Positions 33,779-45,706 of a stretch of 64,000 bases of DNA are shown piece after piece. The DNA lies in the NCBI GenBank assembly GCA_022605955.1, contig JAKCOZ010000003.1, positions 60,636,179-60,700,178 of the forward strand, in the 5' to 3' direction. Within the stretch, counting starts at the first letter, position 1; each line of letters opens with the position of its first letter. The DNA is from Rallus limicola (Eukaryota; Chordata; Aves; Gruiformes; Rallidae). The notes beneath the pieces are model-generated. The model was given only the letters and a program-made list of their open reading frames with translations, did no database searches and was not told where the DNA came from. A program made the translations under genes and the position numbers.

Positions 33779-33784
33779 TTTATA
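33779..33784 (-). promoter_or_regulatory. Orphan TATA box of the truncated avidin-related gene
   Basis: GTATAAAAGG on the - strand, matching 41950-41955 in copy R, but no coding exon 1 follows. Confidence 0.6.
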
Positions 33785-34080
33785 CTGGAGGAGCTGCAGC
33801 CAGGCAGCGGCTGCCTGTGCTGGGCTTCCAGCCAAGGGCCACACCAGTGGGAGACGGGACATGGGCCCCTGTACTGAGTGAGCTGGGTCCTGCTCTTGCA
33901 GGTGAGATGAGGGGCCTGGAGGGGGCGCAGCAGGGTGCTGGGGGCTGAGACAGAGCAAGGGGAGAGGGCACACACTGCGTCCTGGGGACAGTGACAGCAG
34001 AGCCCATGGGATGCCGGGTCACAGCTCTGAGCCACAACACAACAGGAGCCAGGAAGAAGTTTGCAGAAAGAATTCAAAAC

Positions 34081-34086
34081 TTTATT
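34081..34086 (-). promoter_or_regulatory. Polyadenylation signal of avidin gene A
   Basis: AATAAA on the - strand, 78 bp beyond the stop. The matching site of avidin gene B is 42176-42181. Confidence 0.65.
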
Positions 34087-34163
34087 GGGAGAAGCAGGAG
34101 GTGGGACAGGAGGTGGGACAGGAGGGGGGGCACTGCCCTGGCCAGGACCCCTGCGTTTCACCC

Positions 34164-35536
34164 TCACTCCTTCTGTGAGCGCAGGCGTTTGAATTCATTG
34201 GTGCCGACCCTGCAGGGACACAGAGGGAGATGTAAGGGTAGGAAAAGGACCCTTGCACAGGGCAAGTGCACGCTCGTAATGTCCACCCGGCCCCACACAT
34301 CCCCCCAGCAGCATCTGCACCTTGGTGGGACCCCTGGGGAGCCATGCACAAGTACCCCTACCCTCAGTCACCCCCACCCTCAGTCACCCCCACACTGGCA
34401 GCAGCTCTGCTGGGCACTGAGCACCAGAGGGTGGGAGAGCCCTGACCCTTAGGGATGACAGGGGACCCGTGCAGGGAAGGGGCAGGATGCTCACATGGTG
34501 GCTTTCCAGTCATCCTTGATGTCACCCACAAACGACCGCAGGAGCCACATGGTTTTCAAAACTTCCTCTCCATTCTTGTCCATAAAGCACTGGCCCGTGA
34601 AGACAGTGGTGGAGTCTGGGGATGAGCAGGAGGTGGAGGTGAGTGTGGCCAGGGCATGGCAGGTCAGTGCCAAGCTCTGGTCCTGCAGTCTGCATCAGTG
34701 CAAGGGGACAGTAGATCTGTGCTGTCCCTGCCCTTTGGGGACAGCCATAATGGGGGAAGCAGGCAGGAGATGTCAGGAGGCTGGGGGGAGTGGGGGTGGG
34801 TTTCACATGGAGGTGAACAGAAAGTAGCAGGTTTCAGCCCCCAAGTGCATCATCTGTGCCCTGGGACTGGGAGCAGACACCTGCCAAGGAGCCGTGGGGT
34901 CAAAGATGGGGAAGCATCAGAGACACTGCAGGGGATGGTGGGGGAGTGCTGGGGACCAGGGAGCACTGGGGACGCTGCAGGGGAAGGCAGGGGGTCATGA
35001 GGGATACTGCGGGGAAGGGCAAGAGAGCATCAGGGGCAGCACAGGGAAGCGCAGGGGACCTCTGGGGACACTGCTGGGAGGTCAGCAGAGCCTCTGGGGA
35101 TGCTGCAGGGAGCCTAGGAAAGGAGAAGCACCTGAAAAGCTCCAGTTCACAGTGAAGCCGAAGGTGGGTTGTCTCTTCTGGTTCGTGCGGTGCTGGGAGC
35201 CCTGGAGCGGTGACACCTTGATCTCGTTATTGGTGGCTGTCACGGCTGTGTGATAGGAGCCAGAGAATTCGCCCTTCCCGTTCAATTCCCCAATGGTCAT
35301 GTTGGAGCCCAGGTCGTTGGTCCACTTCCCAGTCAGCACACACTGGAGCCAGGGGGACTCAGAGTTGGTGCCACAGCACAGCCCAGGCATGGGCAGGGTG
35401 GCAGGAGCAGGTACCCCCAGGAGCTGCAGCCCCCCTGCCCTAAGCATCCCAACCCTGCAGTTACCTTTCTTGCAGCGAGGCTGGAAGCCACCAGAGCCAG
35501 GCTGAGCACCAGGAGGAAAGTAGCTGCTCGCACCAT
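34164..35536 (-). CDS. AVD: Avidin (gene A), 4 exons, 149 aa
   Basis: The - strand exons are 35465-35536, 35132-35342, 34495-34615 and 34164-34209 (450 nt). A signal peptide of 21 residues (MVRAATFLLVLSLALVASSLA) leaves a mature protein of 128 residues starting ARKC, the same length as chicken avidin. It is a secreted, tetrameric, very high affinity biotin-binding egg protein. The biotin contacts are kept: Asn12 and Ser16 (WTNDLGS), Tyr33 and Thr35, Ala39 and Thr40, Trp70, Phe72 and Ser73, Ser75 and Thr77, Phe79, Trp97, Leu99, Trp110 and Asn118. The NMT sequon at Asn17 is present. Cys4 and Cys83 form the disulfide. Unusual are Met at position 114 (Arg in chicken) and Glu at 119. The gene lies in segmental-duplication copy L, and its paralog is at 42259-43634. 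Confidence 0.92.
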
Positions 35537-35615
35537 CTCTGCAGCAGGCAGGCAGCTGGTGTTCCCAGGGATGTGCTCCTTGCAGGACTCTTGACTGGGT
35601 GCCTTCCCTCTTGCC

Positions 35616-35622
35616 TTTTTAT
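35616..35622 (-). promoter_or_regulatory. TATA-like element of avidin gene A
   Basis: AATAAAAAGG on the - strand, about 80 bp upstream of the start codon. Identical sequence lies upstream of avidin gene B near 43713-43720. Confidence 0.45.
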
Positions 35623-36070
35623 TGCTGCCCAGGCTGTGGTGGCAGGTCGGCCAGAGCATTAAGCAATCTGGGTGTTTCCAATTCTGAAGTTTCTGGGTGG
35701 TTACAGTCAGATATTACCAGAAATGCCTGGCGGAACTGCTCCTCCTTGCCCATATTTCCCTGCCACCTCATGGGGACACCCTGGCTCCTGTGGGTCAGTG
35801 ACCACCAGGATGGATGTTCAGCCAGGAGAAACTCCTCTCAGGGGCCCATCATCCCCTCTGACACCCATTTGCCACCCCACTGCTGTTCCTGGGGTGCACA
35901 GAGGTGCCAATCAGCTTCAACCCCAGTGCACCCCAGGATCATTTGCAGCACACAGCACCACTCCTCACTAGGATTCCTCATGCAAACCCACCCAGCACCG
36001 GGGTCCTTTTGAGGCTTTGCTGATTCCCTGCCCCTCCACCACTCCCCCCCCAAAAAAACAGCACTGAAGC

Positions 36071-37059
36071 AGCCACAGATCCCGCTATGAAAGCACCTTG
36101 CCTAGGGCGAGCATGAAGCCTGCTGCTGTTTTTACAGACTGGCTTTTGTTGGACGGAAATTAATTTTTTTATGAATAACAAACATTCCCCAAATATCTTG
36201 CATGTCACATTTTAGTGCTGACAAAACCTGTATTTATGCAGGGATCCTTAAATAGCTTCAAGTATGAGCTTATGTAATTCCCCTTACATTATGGTTGTTG
36301 CTGGCCGGGGAGGCTGAAGGGGATCAGTTCATAATGTATTTTCTCATTGATCCCTCAATGATTTTTGAGGGAGCCTCCTAAATCGCGTCCCATTTCGTTC
36401 CCTTGGTTCTCACAGCAAGAGCTGATGGAGCTCTGTTTCTCAGAAAACACTGATTTTCTTGAAATGGAGACAAGGCAGCTCTCTGCAACTTCTCAGAAAT
36501 GCTGCCAAAATTTTGTTTTCCCTTTAATCTCACATTTGAGCCCTGCTTTCTCCCCACAGTAAAATTCATTGCTACCCACGGTGGAGAACATTGTGCTTCT
36601 GCCGTCAGCCTCTCAACACCTCCCTCTCCTCTCTGCAGGAGCCCCGCAGCCCTCTGCACCCCTGCCAGCAAGAGCTCTGCTGCCTTTGGGAAATTCCCAG
36701 CCTGGTGGTTGTTTCCCGCTTAGAAATTATCTGCAGAAGAAGGTATGCTCTCACACACAGCTACTGTTTGCTTTGGCTGGTGTTTTTTGGCAGGAGGGTG
36801 CCCCCTGGAGCGTGGCTGACGTTCGCGGTGTTGAGCATGGTTGGTCTGGAAAAGCTGCAGGGGGCAGGAGTGGCTGCTGTCACCCCCTTGCTGTCACCCC
36901 CTTGCTGTCACCCCCTTGCCATCACCCCTCGAAGGAGGTCGTGCAGAGACCCCACGGTCACCAGTGGGCACAGGGGTAGAGGTGCGGTTCAGCCCCAGAG
37001 GGCAGCTCAGCAGCTTGTGGCCGCTGGCTCACCTGCCTTCCCCTGGTGCCACAGGGAGG
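36071..37059. other. Spacer between duplication copies
   Basis: No gene recognised. It contains a short tandem repeat of a ttgctgtcaccccc unit near 36880-36920. Confidence 0.5.
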
Positions 37060-37385
37060 AGAATGTGGAGACAAAGGCAAAGCTCCTGGTTTGGGATCGT
37101 GACAGTTTGCTGGGACAGACCAGGGAGGGGGAAACAACCACACCGGGACCTATAACGTACAAAGTGAGTGATACACCGTGCAGTCTGCTCACTCAGTGAC
37201 CAACCAGACACCCAGTGACCAACCGGACACCCAGGAGCCGCACTGCCTCTCCCTGACTAGCCCCCTTTCACAGTGAGCATGACATCATATGGCATGGAGG
37301 GAGCAGCCCCTTTGGCTGGTTTGGGTCACCTGGCTGCACCCCCTCCCAGCTTCTGGTGAGAATGAATTCTATCCCAGCCCAAACC
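37060..37385 (+). mobile_element. Endogenous retrovirus LTR relic
   Basis: Contains the gagcatgacatcatatgg block followed by a cctttggctggtttgggtca block, characteristic of avian ERVL-type LTRs. Internal short tandem repeats lie near 37190-37235. Confidence 0.6.
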
Positions 37386-37591
37386 AGCATGTTATCCAAT
37401 CCCTTATTCTATACCATCTGTGCCATGCCCAGATGGTATAGAAACTTGCAATTAATTGCTGCCATTTTCCCTGGTTTCGAGAGAATGTTCCCTTAGTCCG
37501 TGGGACATCCCTCAGAACGGAGTTCATGCGGTCTGGGACTTTGGGCTTGGTCTGTCACAACAGCCTCCCAGGGCAGAAAGGACCTCTCCCA

Positions 37592-38105
37592 GATCAAGAG
37601 AGGTTCTTCTCCCCCTCGACTCTGCCCTGGTGAGGCCACACCTGGAATAGCGTGTCCAGTTCTGGGCCCCTCAGTTCAAGAAGGACACAGAACTCCTTGA
37701 AAGAGCCCAGTGCAGGGACACCAAGATGATGAAGGGAGTGGAACACCTTATGAGGAGAGGCTGAGGAAGCTGGGTCTCTTTAGCATGGAGGAGACTGAGG
37801 GGTGGTGACCTTACTAAAGTTTATAAATATGTAAAGGGTGAGAGTCAGGAGGATGGAGCCAGGCTCTGCTCAGTGATGGCAGTGACAGGGCATGGGGCAG
37901 TGGGTGCAACTGGAGCAGAGGAAGTTCCATGTGAATATAAGGAGGAACTTCTTCACTGTGAGGGCTGGGACAGGCTGCCCAGAGAGGCTGTGGAGTCTCC
38001 TTCTCTGGAGACATTCAAACCCACCTGGATGTGTTCCTGTGTGATTTAGTCTGGGTGATCCTGCTGTGGTGGGGGGCTTGGACTAGATGATCTTTCAAGG
38101 TCCCT
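37592..38105 (+). mobile_element. CR1 LINE fragment (copy R)
   Basis: CR1 reverse-transcriptase end and UTR, longer than its partner at 31960-32350. Confidence 0.8.
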
Positions 38106-38404
38106 TCCAAGTGCTAATAAAAAAAAAAAGGATCCATCTGATGGAGAGAGTGAGACAGCTGGCAAGCACAGGTTCAAGGGTGGTAGCAATGATCTGTGCT
38201 GGCTTCTGGTAAAGGTGTTGGTTTTGCTTTCTGTTTCTGCTCCCCTGCTTATGCAGCAGGCTGCTCACATCATCTCCTGGTGAGGACTGTGATTCTTTCA
38301 CAGGCAGAGAATGTGCTGCTGTGGGGGTGCTGAAAGGACAGAAATGAAGCTTTACTCCCCAGATCCACATTTCCTGATGGCACTGCTTCCTGCCACGAGT
38401 CCTG

Positions 38405-39165
38405 CACATGGGTTGGGACAATCCTCCTTATCAACACAGGCTGGGGGATTATGTGACACAGAGCAGCCCTGCAGAAAAGGAGTTGGGAGTGCTGGTGGAC
38501 AAAAAGCTGGGCATGAGCCAACAGTGTGCACTTGCAGCCAAGAAGGCCAACCACATCCTGGGCTGCATCAAAAGCAGTGTGGCCAGCAGACTGAGAGAGG
38601 TGGTTCTGCCCCTCTTGCTCTGCTCTCTTCTGGTGAGACCTCACCTGGAGTACTGTGTCCAGCTTTGGAGCCCTCAGCACAAGAATAACATGGATCTCTT
38701 GTAGTGGGTCCAGAGGAGGCCACAAGGATGATCATAGGCCTGTACCACCTCTCCTATGAAGACAGGCTGAGAGAGTTGGGGTTGTTCAGCCTGCAGACCA
38801 GAAGGCTCTGGGGACACATTATAGTGGCCTTCAAGTACCTGAAGAGGCCTACAGGAAGGCTGGGGAAGGACTGCCTGTAAGGGCATGGAGTGATAGGATG
38901 AGGGGCAGTGGTTTTAAAGCAGAGCAGGGCAGGTTTAGATTAGACATTAAGAATTTCTTCACTCTGAGGGTGATGAGACACTGGTACAGGTTGCCCAGAG
39001 ACGTGGTGGAGGCCCCATCCCTGGAGGCATTCCAGGTCAGGGTGGATGAAGCTCTGAGTGACCTGATCTAGTGAAAATGTCCCTGCTCACTGCAGGGGGT
39101 TGGACTACATGGCCTTTCTGGGTCACTTCCAACCCAACACATTCTGTGATTCCATGATTCTAAGA
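38405..39165 (+). mobile_element. CR1 LINE, complete 3' end (copy R)
   Basis: CR1 frame end, then a UTR continuing to an attctgtgattcc-like terminus near 39160. This is the intact version of the element cut at 33263 in copy L. Confidence 0.85.
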
Positions 39166-40060
39166 TGAGGTTGCAGGGGTGATGATGAGGAGGCAGGGAT
39201 GGCTTTTGATGAACCACCAGGCACATTAGCCAGCTGGGCTCAGCCGATAGAGAGAGACTCTGGACAGGCTCTGGTCTGTGCACTCTTCAGGATCAGGGAG
39301 GGATGACAGCAGCCCCAGAGCCCAGCAGGGAAGGAGGGAGAGGAGCTGAGGAGGGCTGGGGAATGGTGAGCACAGTGTAAGAGGAAGTGGATGCTGGACA
39401 GCCCTAATAGTTTCCTGGGGCACTGTTTGCTTGCTGCTCCAAAGTCTCTGCCTGATCTCATAGTCTCTTCTTCTGGCAGTCCTTCAGCCCACTGGCAATA
39501 CCCTCCCTCAAGCCCTTCACACCTCTCCCTGTCCACACAGCTTCTCCCCAGGTGCTCAGGGGGGAGTTGAGAGCTGCACATTACAGATTAGGGAACTTGG
39601 GAGTTAGAATCTTACAGGCTACTGAAGTGACAAGTTAGTGAGTTCATGTGTCAGATGGGTCCACGCAGAGGGCACTGGGCCCTGCCTTGATGTGTGTATT
39701 TGGTTTTTTTCCTAATTGGCTGATCAAATTAAATGTATTGGCGATGCCCTGTGAATTTGGGCACCCAAAAGAAGCTTTATCCTGTTCCGCCCTCCAGTTG
39801 ATGGGGTGACAGCTAGTCCATGGGGAATATGTGCACAGGTACATGTGTAAATGAGGGATCCCTCCAGTATCTGGCCTTAGCCACTCAGTCCACTCTGTAG
39901 CTGCCCCTGGAGCCCCAAGTCCCTCCCCTGCTCCCTCCAGTATCCAGCCTGGACTTTGAGCCTCCCCAACACCCCAGGCTCCTGGCTTATGGCCGTGGTT
40001 CCTTCTATGGGGTCTGGCACCCATGTGTGCACCCAGGACCAAGCCCCAGCGGGAAGTGGA
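39166..40060. other. Region downstream of the avidin-related gene
   Basis: No gene recognised. It exists only in copy R because copy L has the deletion. Confidence 0.5.
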
Positions 40061-40061
40061 G

Positions 40062-40067
40062 TTTAAT
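40062..40067 (-). promoter_or_regulatory. Possible polyadenylation signal (ATTAAA)
   Basis: ATTAAA on the - strand, about 300 bp beyond the stop of the avidin-related gene. Confidence 0.4.
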
Positions 40068-40362
40068 GAAAAGATGTGGCAGACTGGGGAGGAGAGACGC
40101 AGGATAAGGCCATGAGCAGGGGCAGCAAGCTTTGGGAAAGGGGCACGCACCAGCAGACTGCTGGGAGGCCCTGGGAGGCACTGCGAGGAAGTGGGCAGGG
40201 CGAGGTTGTGTTTCCCAGCTGTGATCCTGGGAGCAGACAGGACCCCAGCCCAGGACTGGGGCGTCATATGTCCTCGTGGATGCAGGTGGGTTGGTGGGGT
40301 GCAGGCAGCTCTGGTCTCTGTCTTCATCACCCCATGCAACTCTGTCACTTGATGTGTCCCCA

Positions 40363-41878
40363 TCACTTGACGCGGGTGAAGATGGACCTGCCAACCCTGT
40401 GGGGTAGCCGTGTCAGCAGGAGGGTAGGCAGAGCTTTGGGGTGGGAGGGCAGGGTCAGGGCTCACCTCGTGGCTTTCCAGGAATCCCTGGGGGACGGGAC
40501 CTCTTCCCGTAGGAGCCATGTGGTCTCCAGCATCTCCTTCCCGTGGCGATTCACAAAGCACTGTCCCACAAAGACAGTCATGGAGTCTGGTGGTGTTCAA
40601 GTGGAGCAAAGGGAGATCAGAGAGGCCGGGGAACCTAGACCACCTGGTCCTGGCAGACAAACAGACACCCCCCACCACGCGCCCCAGACAAACGGATGTA
40701 CTTCCTCGCTACATTGCCCAGATGGATCACTTCCACTTCCCCTGAACAGAAAGATGGGCACTACCCCTGACATGTCCCCTGAACAGGTGGGCCCCCCACC
40801 ACCTCTCCCAGACAGACGCCCCTTCCACCCACCCCAGGCGGACAACCCTCCACCTGCCACATCCCATGGAAGGAGTGAGTGCACTGGGCGGGTCTGTGGC
40901 ACAGCCAGTGTTTCTCTGGCTATCACAGGCAGTAAGGAGGAGCAGCCGTGGGGCATCCTGCTCCCAGCATGGGCAGGGGTCTGCTGGCTGCCACGGGATG
41001 CCATGCTGGGTACTGCTCTACCTGCAAACTGCCACTGCACGGTAAAGCCGAAGGTGGGCTGCCCCTTGGCATCAGGGTGTTGCTGGGCTCCTTGCAGCGG
41101 TGACACCAGGATCTGCTTGTTGGTGGCTGCCACTGCGGTGTGGTAGGAGCCAGAGAAGGTCCCTGATGCATCCAGGGCTGAGAGTGTCATGTTGGAGCCC
41201 AGCTCGTTTCTCCACAGGCCTTGCAGGTTACACTGGGGACCAGAGGTTATTCTGGTGACATGGGCAGTGCTGAGCCATGGACAACAACCCCACCACATAT
41301 CCCCCCCAACTTCCCCCTTCCCAACTCCTCCCACAAGCACAGGCAGTGGGACATGTGCCCCATGTGTTTGGGGCTGGCACAGCCCCTCCACATGGCTGCT
41401 GGGAGCAGTGGCATGGGCACTGGGTGGGCCAGTCCCTCCCCCTCCCATGGCAGGGCAGTGCAGAGCTGGGGGTGCTGGGTGCCAGACAGCATGGCGTGAC
41501 ACAGGGAAAGCCTGTGACCCCCTCACCCATGCTCACACAGCATGGCACGGCGTGGCACAACATAGCATGTCATGGCAGGACACAGCACGGCACGGCACAG
41601 CACTGCACAGCATGGCACAGCACACTGGAGCAAAGAGCAGCGTGGCACAGAGCAGCCTGGCATGGCACAGGTGGCACTGGACAGCACAGCGCAGCAAAAG
41701 CCTGCAGCCCCTCGGCCGCTCATGCTGCACCCCAGCAATGCTTGGTGTGGCCAGGGCGTGCAGCACCCCGCTCCCCAATGGGGCAGTGCCCCCGGGCTGC
41801 CCTTACCTTCCTGGCAGCAGCGGTGCCGGGACTGAGCAGCACCAGGGCGAGCAGGAGGCAGACACCGAGGGTCCCCAT
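40363..41878 (-). CDS. Avidin-related biotin-binding protein, 4 exons, 145 aa
   Basis: The - strand exons are 41807-41878 (signal MGTLGVCLLLALVLLSPGTA), 41022-41232, 40466-40586 and 40363-40396 (438 nt). The mature protein starts near AARKCNLQGLW. It keeps Asn12 and Ser16 (RNELGS), the NMT sequon, Tyr33 and Thr35 (GSYHTAV), Ala39 and Thr40, Trp70 and Phe72, Ser75 and Thr77, Phe79, GQCF, TTWLLR (Trp97, Leu99) and DSWKATR (Trp110). Ser73 is Ala and Asn118 is Ser. The protein ends early with IFTRVK, as in egg biotin-binding proteins rather than avidin. A TATA box lies 72 bp upstream. The truncated twin is at 33264-33342. Confidence 0.88.
41530..41700. repeat. GGCACAGCA-type degenerate minisatellite in intron 1
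   Basis: Many imperfect repeats of ggcacagca/ggcacggca lie in the first intron of the avidin-related gene. A shorter version is at 33650-33740 in copy L. Confidence 0.75.
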
Positions 41879-41949
41879 GGTGGCAGCCGTGGTGGCCGTG
41901 CGCAGCGCCCGGGCTCTGCCTGCTGCGTCCCGGCGGCAGCTCGGCCCCT

Positions 41950-41955
41950 TTTATA
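41950..41955 (-). promoter_or_regulatory. TATA box of the avidin-related gene
   Basis: GTATAAAAGG on the - strand, 72 bp upstream of the start codon at 41878. Confidence 0.7.
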
Positions 41956-42258
41956 CTGGAGGAGCTGCGGCCGGGCAGCGGCTGCCCGTGCTGGGCCTCC
42001 GTCCAAGGGCCACACCAGTGGGAGATGGGACATCGGCCCGGGTGAATGCGGGGGGAGAGGGGGCACACACTGCGTCCTGGGGACAGTGACAGCAGAGCCC
42101 ATGGGATGCCAGGTCACAGCTCTGAGCCACAACACAACAGGAGCCAGGAAGAAGTTTGCAGAAAGAATTCAAAACTTTATTGGGAGAAGCAGGAGGTGGG
42201 ACAGGAGGTGGGACAGGAGGGGGGGCACTGCCCTGGCCAGGACCCCTGCGTTTCACCC

Positions 42259-43634
42259 TCACTCCTTCTGTGAGCGCAGGCGTTTGAATTCATTGGTGCC
42301 GACCCTGCAGGGACACAGAGGGAGATGTAAGGGTAGGAAAAGGACCCTTGCACAGGGCAAGTGCACCCTCCCAATGTCCACCCGGCCCCACACATCCCCC
42401 CAGCAGCATCTGCACCTTGGTGGGACCCCTGGGGAGCCATGCACAAGTACCCCCACCCTCAGTCACCCCCACCCTCAGTCACCCCCACACTGGCAGCAGC
42501 TCTGCTGGGCACTGAGCACCACTGGGTGGGAGAGCCCTGACCCTTAGGGATGACAGGGGACCTGTGCAGGGAAGGGGCAGGATGCTTACACGGTGCCTTT
42601 CCAGTCATCCTCGATGCCATCCACATGTAACCGCATGAGCCACATGGTTTTCAAAACTTCCTCGCTGTTTTCGTCCATAAAGCACTGGCCCGTGAAGACG
42701 CTGGTGGTCTCTGGGGATGAGCAGGAGGTGGAGGTGAGTGTGGCCAGGGCATGGCAGGTCAGTGCCAAGCTCTGGTCCTGCAGTCTGCATCAGTGCAAGG
42801 GGACAGTAGATCTGTGCTGTCCCTGCCCTTTGGGGACAGCCATAATGGGGGAAGCAGGCAGGAGATGTCAGGAGGCTGGGGGGAGTGGGGGTGGGTTTCA
42901 CATGGAGGTGAACAGAAAGTAGCAGGTTTCAGCCCCCAAGTGCATCATCTGTGCCCTGGGACTGGGAGCAGACACCTGCCAAGGAGCCGTGGGGTCAAAG
43001 ATGGGGAAGCATCAGAGACACTGCAGGGGATGGTGGGGGAGTGCTGGGGACCAGGGAGCACTGGGGACGCTGCAGGGGAAGGCAGGGGGTCATGAGGGAT
43101 ACTGCGGGGAAGGGCAAGAGAGCATCAGGGACAGCACAGGGAAGCGCAGGGGACCTCTGGGGACACTGCTGGGAGGTCAGCAGAGCCTCTGGGGATGCTG
43201 CAGGGAGCCTAGGAAAGGAGAAGCACCTGAAAAGTTCCAGTTCACAGTGAAGCCGAAGGTGGGTTGTGTGTTTTTTTCTTTGACGAAGTGCTGGGAGCCC
43301 TGGAGCGGTGACTCCTTGATCTTCTCCGGGCTGGCTGACACAGCTGTGGTATAGTTGCCAGAGAATTCGCCCTTCTCGTTCAACTTCCCAATGGTCATGT
43401 TGGAGCCCAGGTCGTTGGTCCAGTTACCAGTCAGCACACACTGGAGCCAGGAGGACTCAGAGTTGGTGCCACAGCACAGCCCAGGCATGGGCAGGGTGGC
43501 AGGAGCAGGTACCCCCAGGAGCTGCAGCCCCCCTGCCCTAAGCATCCCAACCCTGCAGTTACCTTTTCTGCAGTGAGGCTGGAAGCCACCAGAGCCAGGC
43601 TGAGCACCAGGAGGAAAGTAGCCGCTCGCACCAT
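42259..43634 (-). CDS. Avidin (gene B), 4 exons, 150 aa
   Basis: The - strand exons are 43563-43634, 43227-43440, 42590-42710 and 42259-42304 (453 nt). Signal peptide as in gene A, mature start AEKC or later. Pocket residues Asn12, Ser16, Tyr33, Thr35, Ala39, Trp70, Phe72, Ser73, Phe79, Trp97, Trp110 and Asn118 are kept. Thr40 is Ser, Ser75 is Thr, Thr77 is Ser, Leu99 is Met and position 114 is Val. Exon 2 has one extra codon in the loop before QPTFGF compared with gene A. The last exon is identical to gene A, and introns 1 and 2 are almost identical, while exons 2 and 3 differ strongly. The NYTTAV segment recalls chicken avidin-related (AVR) proteins. Confidence 0.9.
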
Positions 43635-44479
43635 CTCTGCAGCAGGCAGGCAGCTGGTGTTCCCAGGGATGTGCTCCTTGCAGGACTCTTGACTGGGTGC
43701 CTTCCCTCTTGCCTTTTTATTGCTGCCCAGGCTGTGGTGGCAGGTCAGCCAGAGCATTAAGCAATCTGGGTGTTTCTGGATCTGAGGTTCCTGAGTGGTT
43801 CCAGTTAAAGTCCCAGAAATGCCTGGTGGAACTGCTCCTCCTTGCCCATATTTCCCTGCCACCTCATGGGGACACCCTGGCTCCTGTGGGTCAGTGACCA
43901 CCAGGATGGATGTTCAGCCAGGGGAAACTCCTCTCAGGGGCCCATCATCCCCTCTGACACCCATTTGCCACCCCACTGCTGTTCCTGGGGTGCACAGAGG
44001 TGCTAATCAGCTTCAACCCCAGTGCACCCCAGGATCATTTGCAGCACACAGCACCACTCCTCACTAGGATTCCTCATGCAAACCCACCCAGCACTGGGGT
44101 CCTTTTGAGGCTTTGCTGATTCCCTGCCCCTCCACCACTCCCCCCCCCCCAAAAAACCAGCACTGAAGCAGCTGCTGGACTGTCGATTTCTGCATCCAGA
44201 GCTCATGGCTGGCACATCTGGCATGGTGCATGCCCACACTCTGCGAGTTGAAGATGCTGATTTCAAGGAAGTTGTTGGACACTGGTTGCTCAAGTCAGTT
44301 CTAGTTCCACCACTGCTGCATTTTGCTTGGTTTCATCAGAGTTTATCCTTCACTAGTTCATGTGATTCCTGCTGTAATACCCATTGCTATATGTAATTGC
44401 ATATAGCAATTGTGGTAGTGCTAACATGCAATGGCAGAGTTATTTTGTAATTAACATCATACAAATTGATTTAATGGCT

Positions 44480-45690
44480 ATTCTCACCTGAAATCAGCTG
44501 CCCTTGAGGTACACATCAGAGTCCCCCACCCTTCCACACCACCCATCAAGTGCACCCAGGTCCTTGAGCAAAAGCAGTCTCACAGATGGGTTTGCCTTTG
44601 CCCAAGGCAGGAGTAACCCAGACTGTCTTCCCCAACATGCTCTTGATACCCACTGTGGGGACTCTACTTCCTTCTGCAGTGCGCGGAAGTTTTGATTGGG
44701 CAGGGACAGCTCGACTGGCAGATCTCCAAGTTTTGACTATTCAGGTGGCCTTAGCTAAATACATATACCAATGTTTGAGGGTCCCACCACCCATTGTTCT
44801 CTGGGTAGTCTTTTAACAGCCCGTTGTATCATCTGATTTTCCAGTATGCTGGTGCATGACAGGGAATGTGATACATGCACTCAGTGCCATGCTCTGTCAC
44901 CACAAGACTTGCTCTTCAAGGCCCAGGATCATGTTCCAGGCAGTGGCATGGGGCACAGATGAAGCCTTGAAAAGTTGGAACCAGAACTCAATAGCCTTGG
45001 TGACTATTAACAGGTAACTATTAATCTTGGCGACTATTAATCACAGGATGTGTTTCCAGCCATCCGGTGGTGGCTTCCACCACTGTAAGTATCTGGTGCT
45101 CACCATGGCAGGTGAGTGGGAGTATGATGTAATCAATCTGCCAGGTCCCCCATATTCATATTTCAGTCATTGTCCTTCATAGCAGAGAGGTTTTACCCAC
45201 CTGGCTTGCTAGATTGCCACACGTTCTTATATGCATGGATAACCTATGCAAAAGCATCCATGGTCAAGCCCACCCTTCAATCAAGAGCTGGTCTGTATGT
45301 CACATTTCTTTCTCGATGGCCAGAGGTGTCATGGGCCAGCCCAGAGAGCCATATATAATTCACCTGACGTTGCCAGTCCAGATCTGCCTGAGCCTGGCCC
45401 ACCAGTTGGTTGTTCTGGTGCTCTTGGTGGCCCAGCTCTTGGTACATGGGCATCTGCAGGACATGCTTTTACAACCAGCTTCTCCAGCCAGGCAGCAGTA
45501 TCTTGCCACACTGGGGCTGCCCAGATGGGTTTGCCCCTGTGCTGCCATTTGCTCAGCTACCATTGCTGTAACCATCCTCAGGTCCCCACCACAGCTTGGG
45601 AGCTTTGTGAGTGCCCCAGCCCCTGTCTGCTGTGCCTTACACTCCTGTGGATCTGCTGTGCTAGGCCATAGGATCTATGGAGTCCAATAA
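44480..45690 (-). mobile_element. Endogenous retrovirus pol relic (integrase-like)
   Basis: The - strand frames, broken by stops and shifts, show integrase-like blocks: a TCHGEHQ stretch, VEATTGWLE and a YHIPCHAP stretch, as in avian class III (ERVL-like) elements. It is not intact. Confidence 0.65.
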
Positions 45691-45706
45691 ACACAGTTGT
45701 CCTTTG

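Larger units (their letters stand above)
31960..36070. repeat. Segmental duplication, copy L
   Basis: Matches copy R (37592-44170) from the agatcaagagaggttcttct block to a C/A homopolymer near 36060. It has lost about 140 bp inside the first CR1, about 2.2 kb between 33262 and 33264, and about 280 bp near 33740. Confidence 0.9.
37592..44170. repeat. Segmental duplication, copy R
   Basis: The longer copy (about 6.6 kb). It carries two CR1 pieces, an intact avidin-related gene and a second avidin gene, and matches copy L at 31960-36070 outside the deletions. Confidence 0.9.

Noticed and set aside
39644..40678. 344-codon - strand open frame overlapping avidin-related exons 3 and 4
   Set aside because: It runs through splice sites of the avidin-related gene in another frame and has no family motif.
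41189..42547. 452-codon + strand open frame
   Set aside because: Antisense shadow of the avidin-related gene, minisatellite and avidin gene B exon 4.
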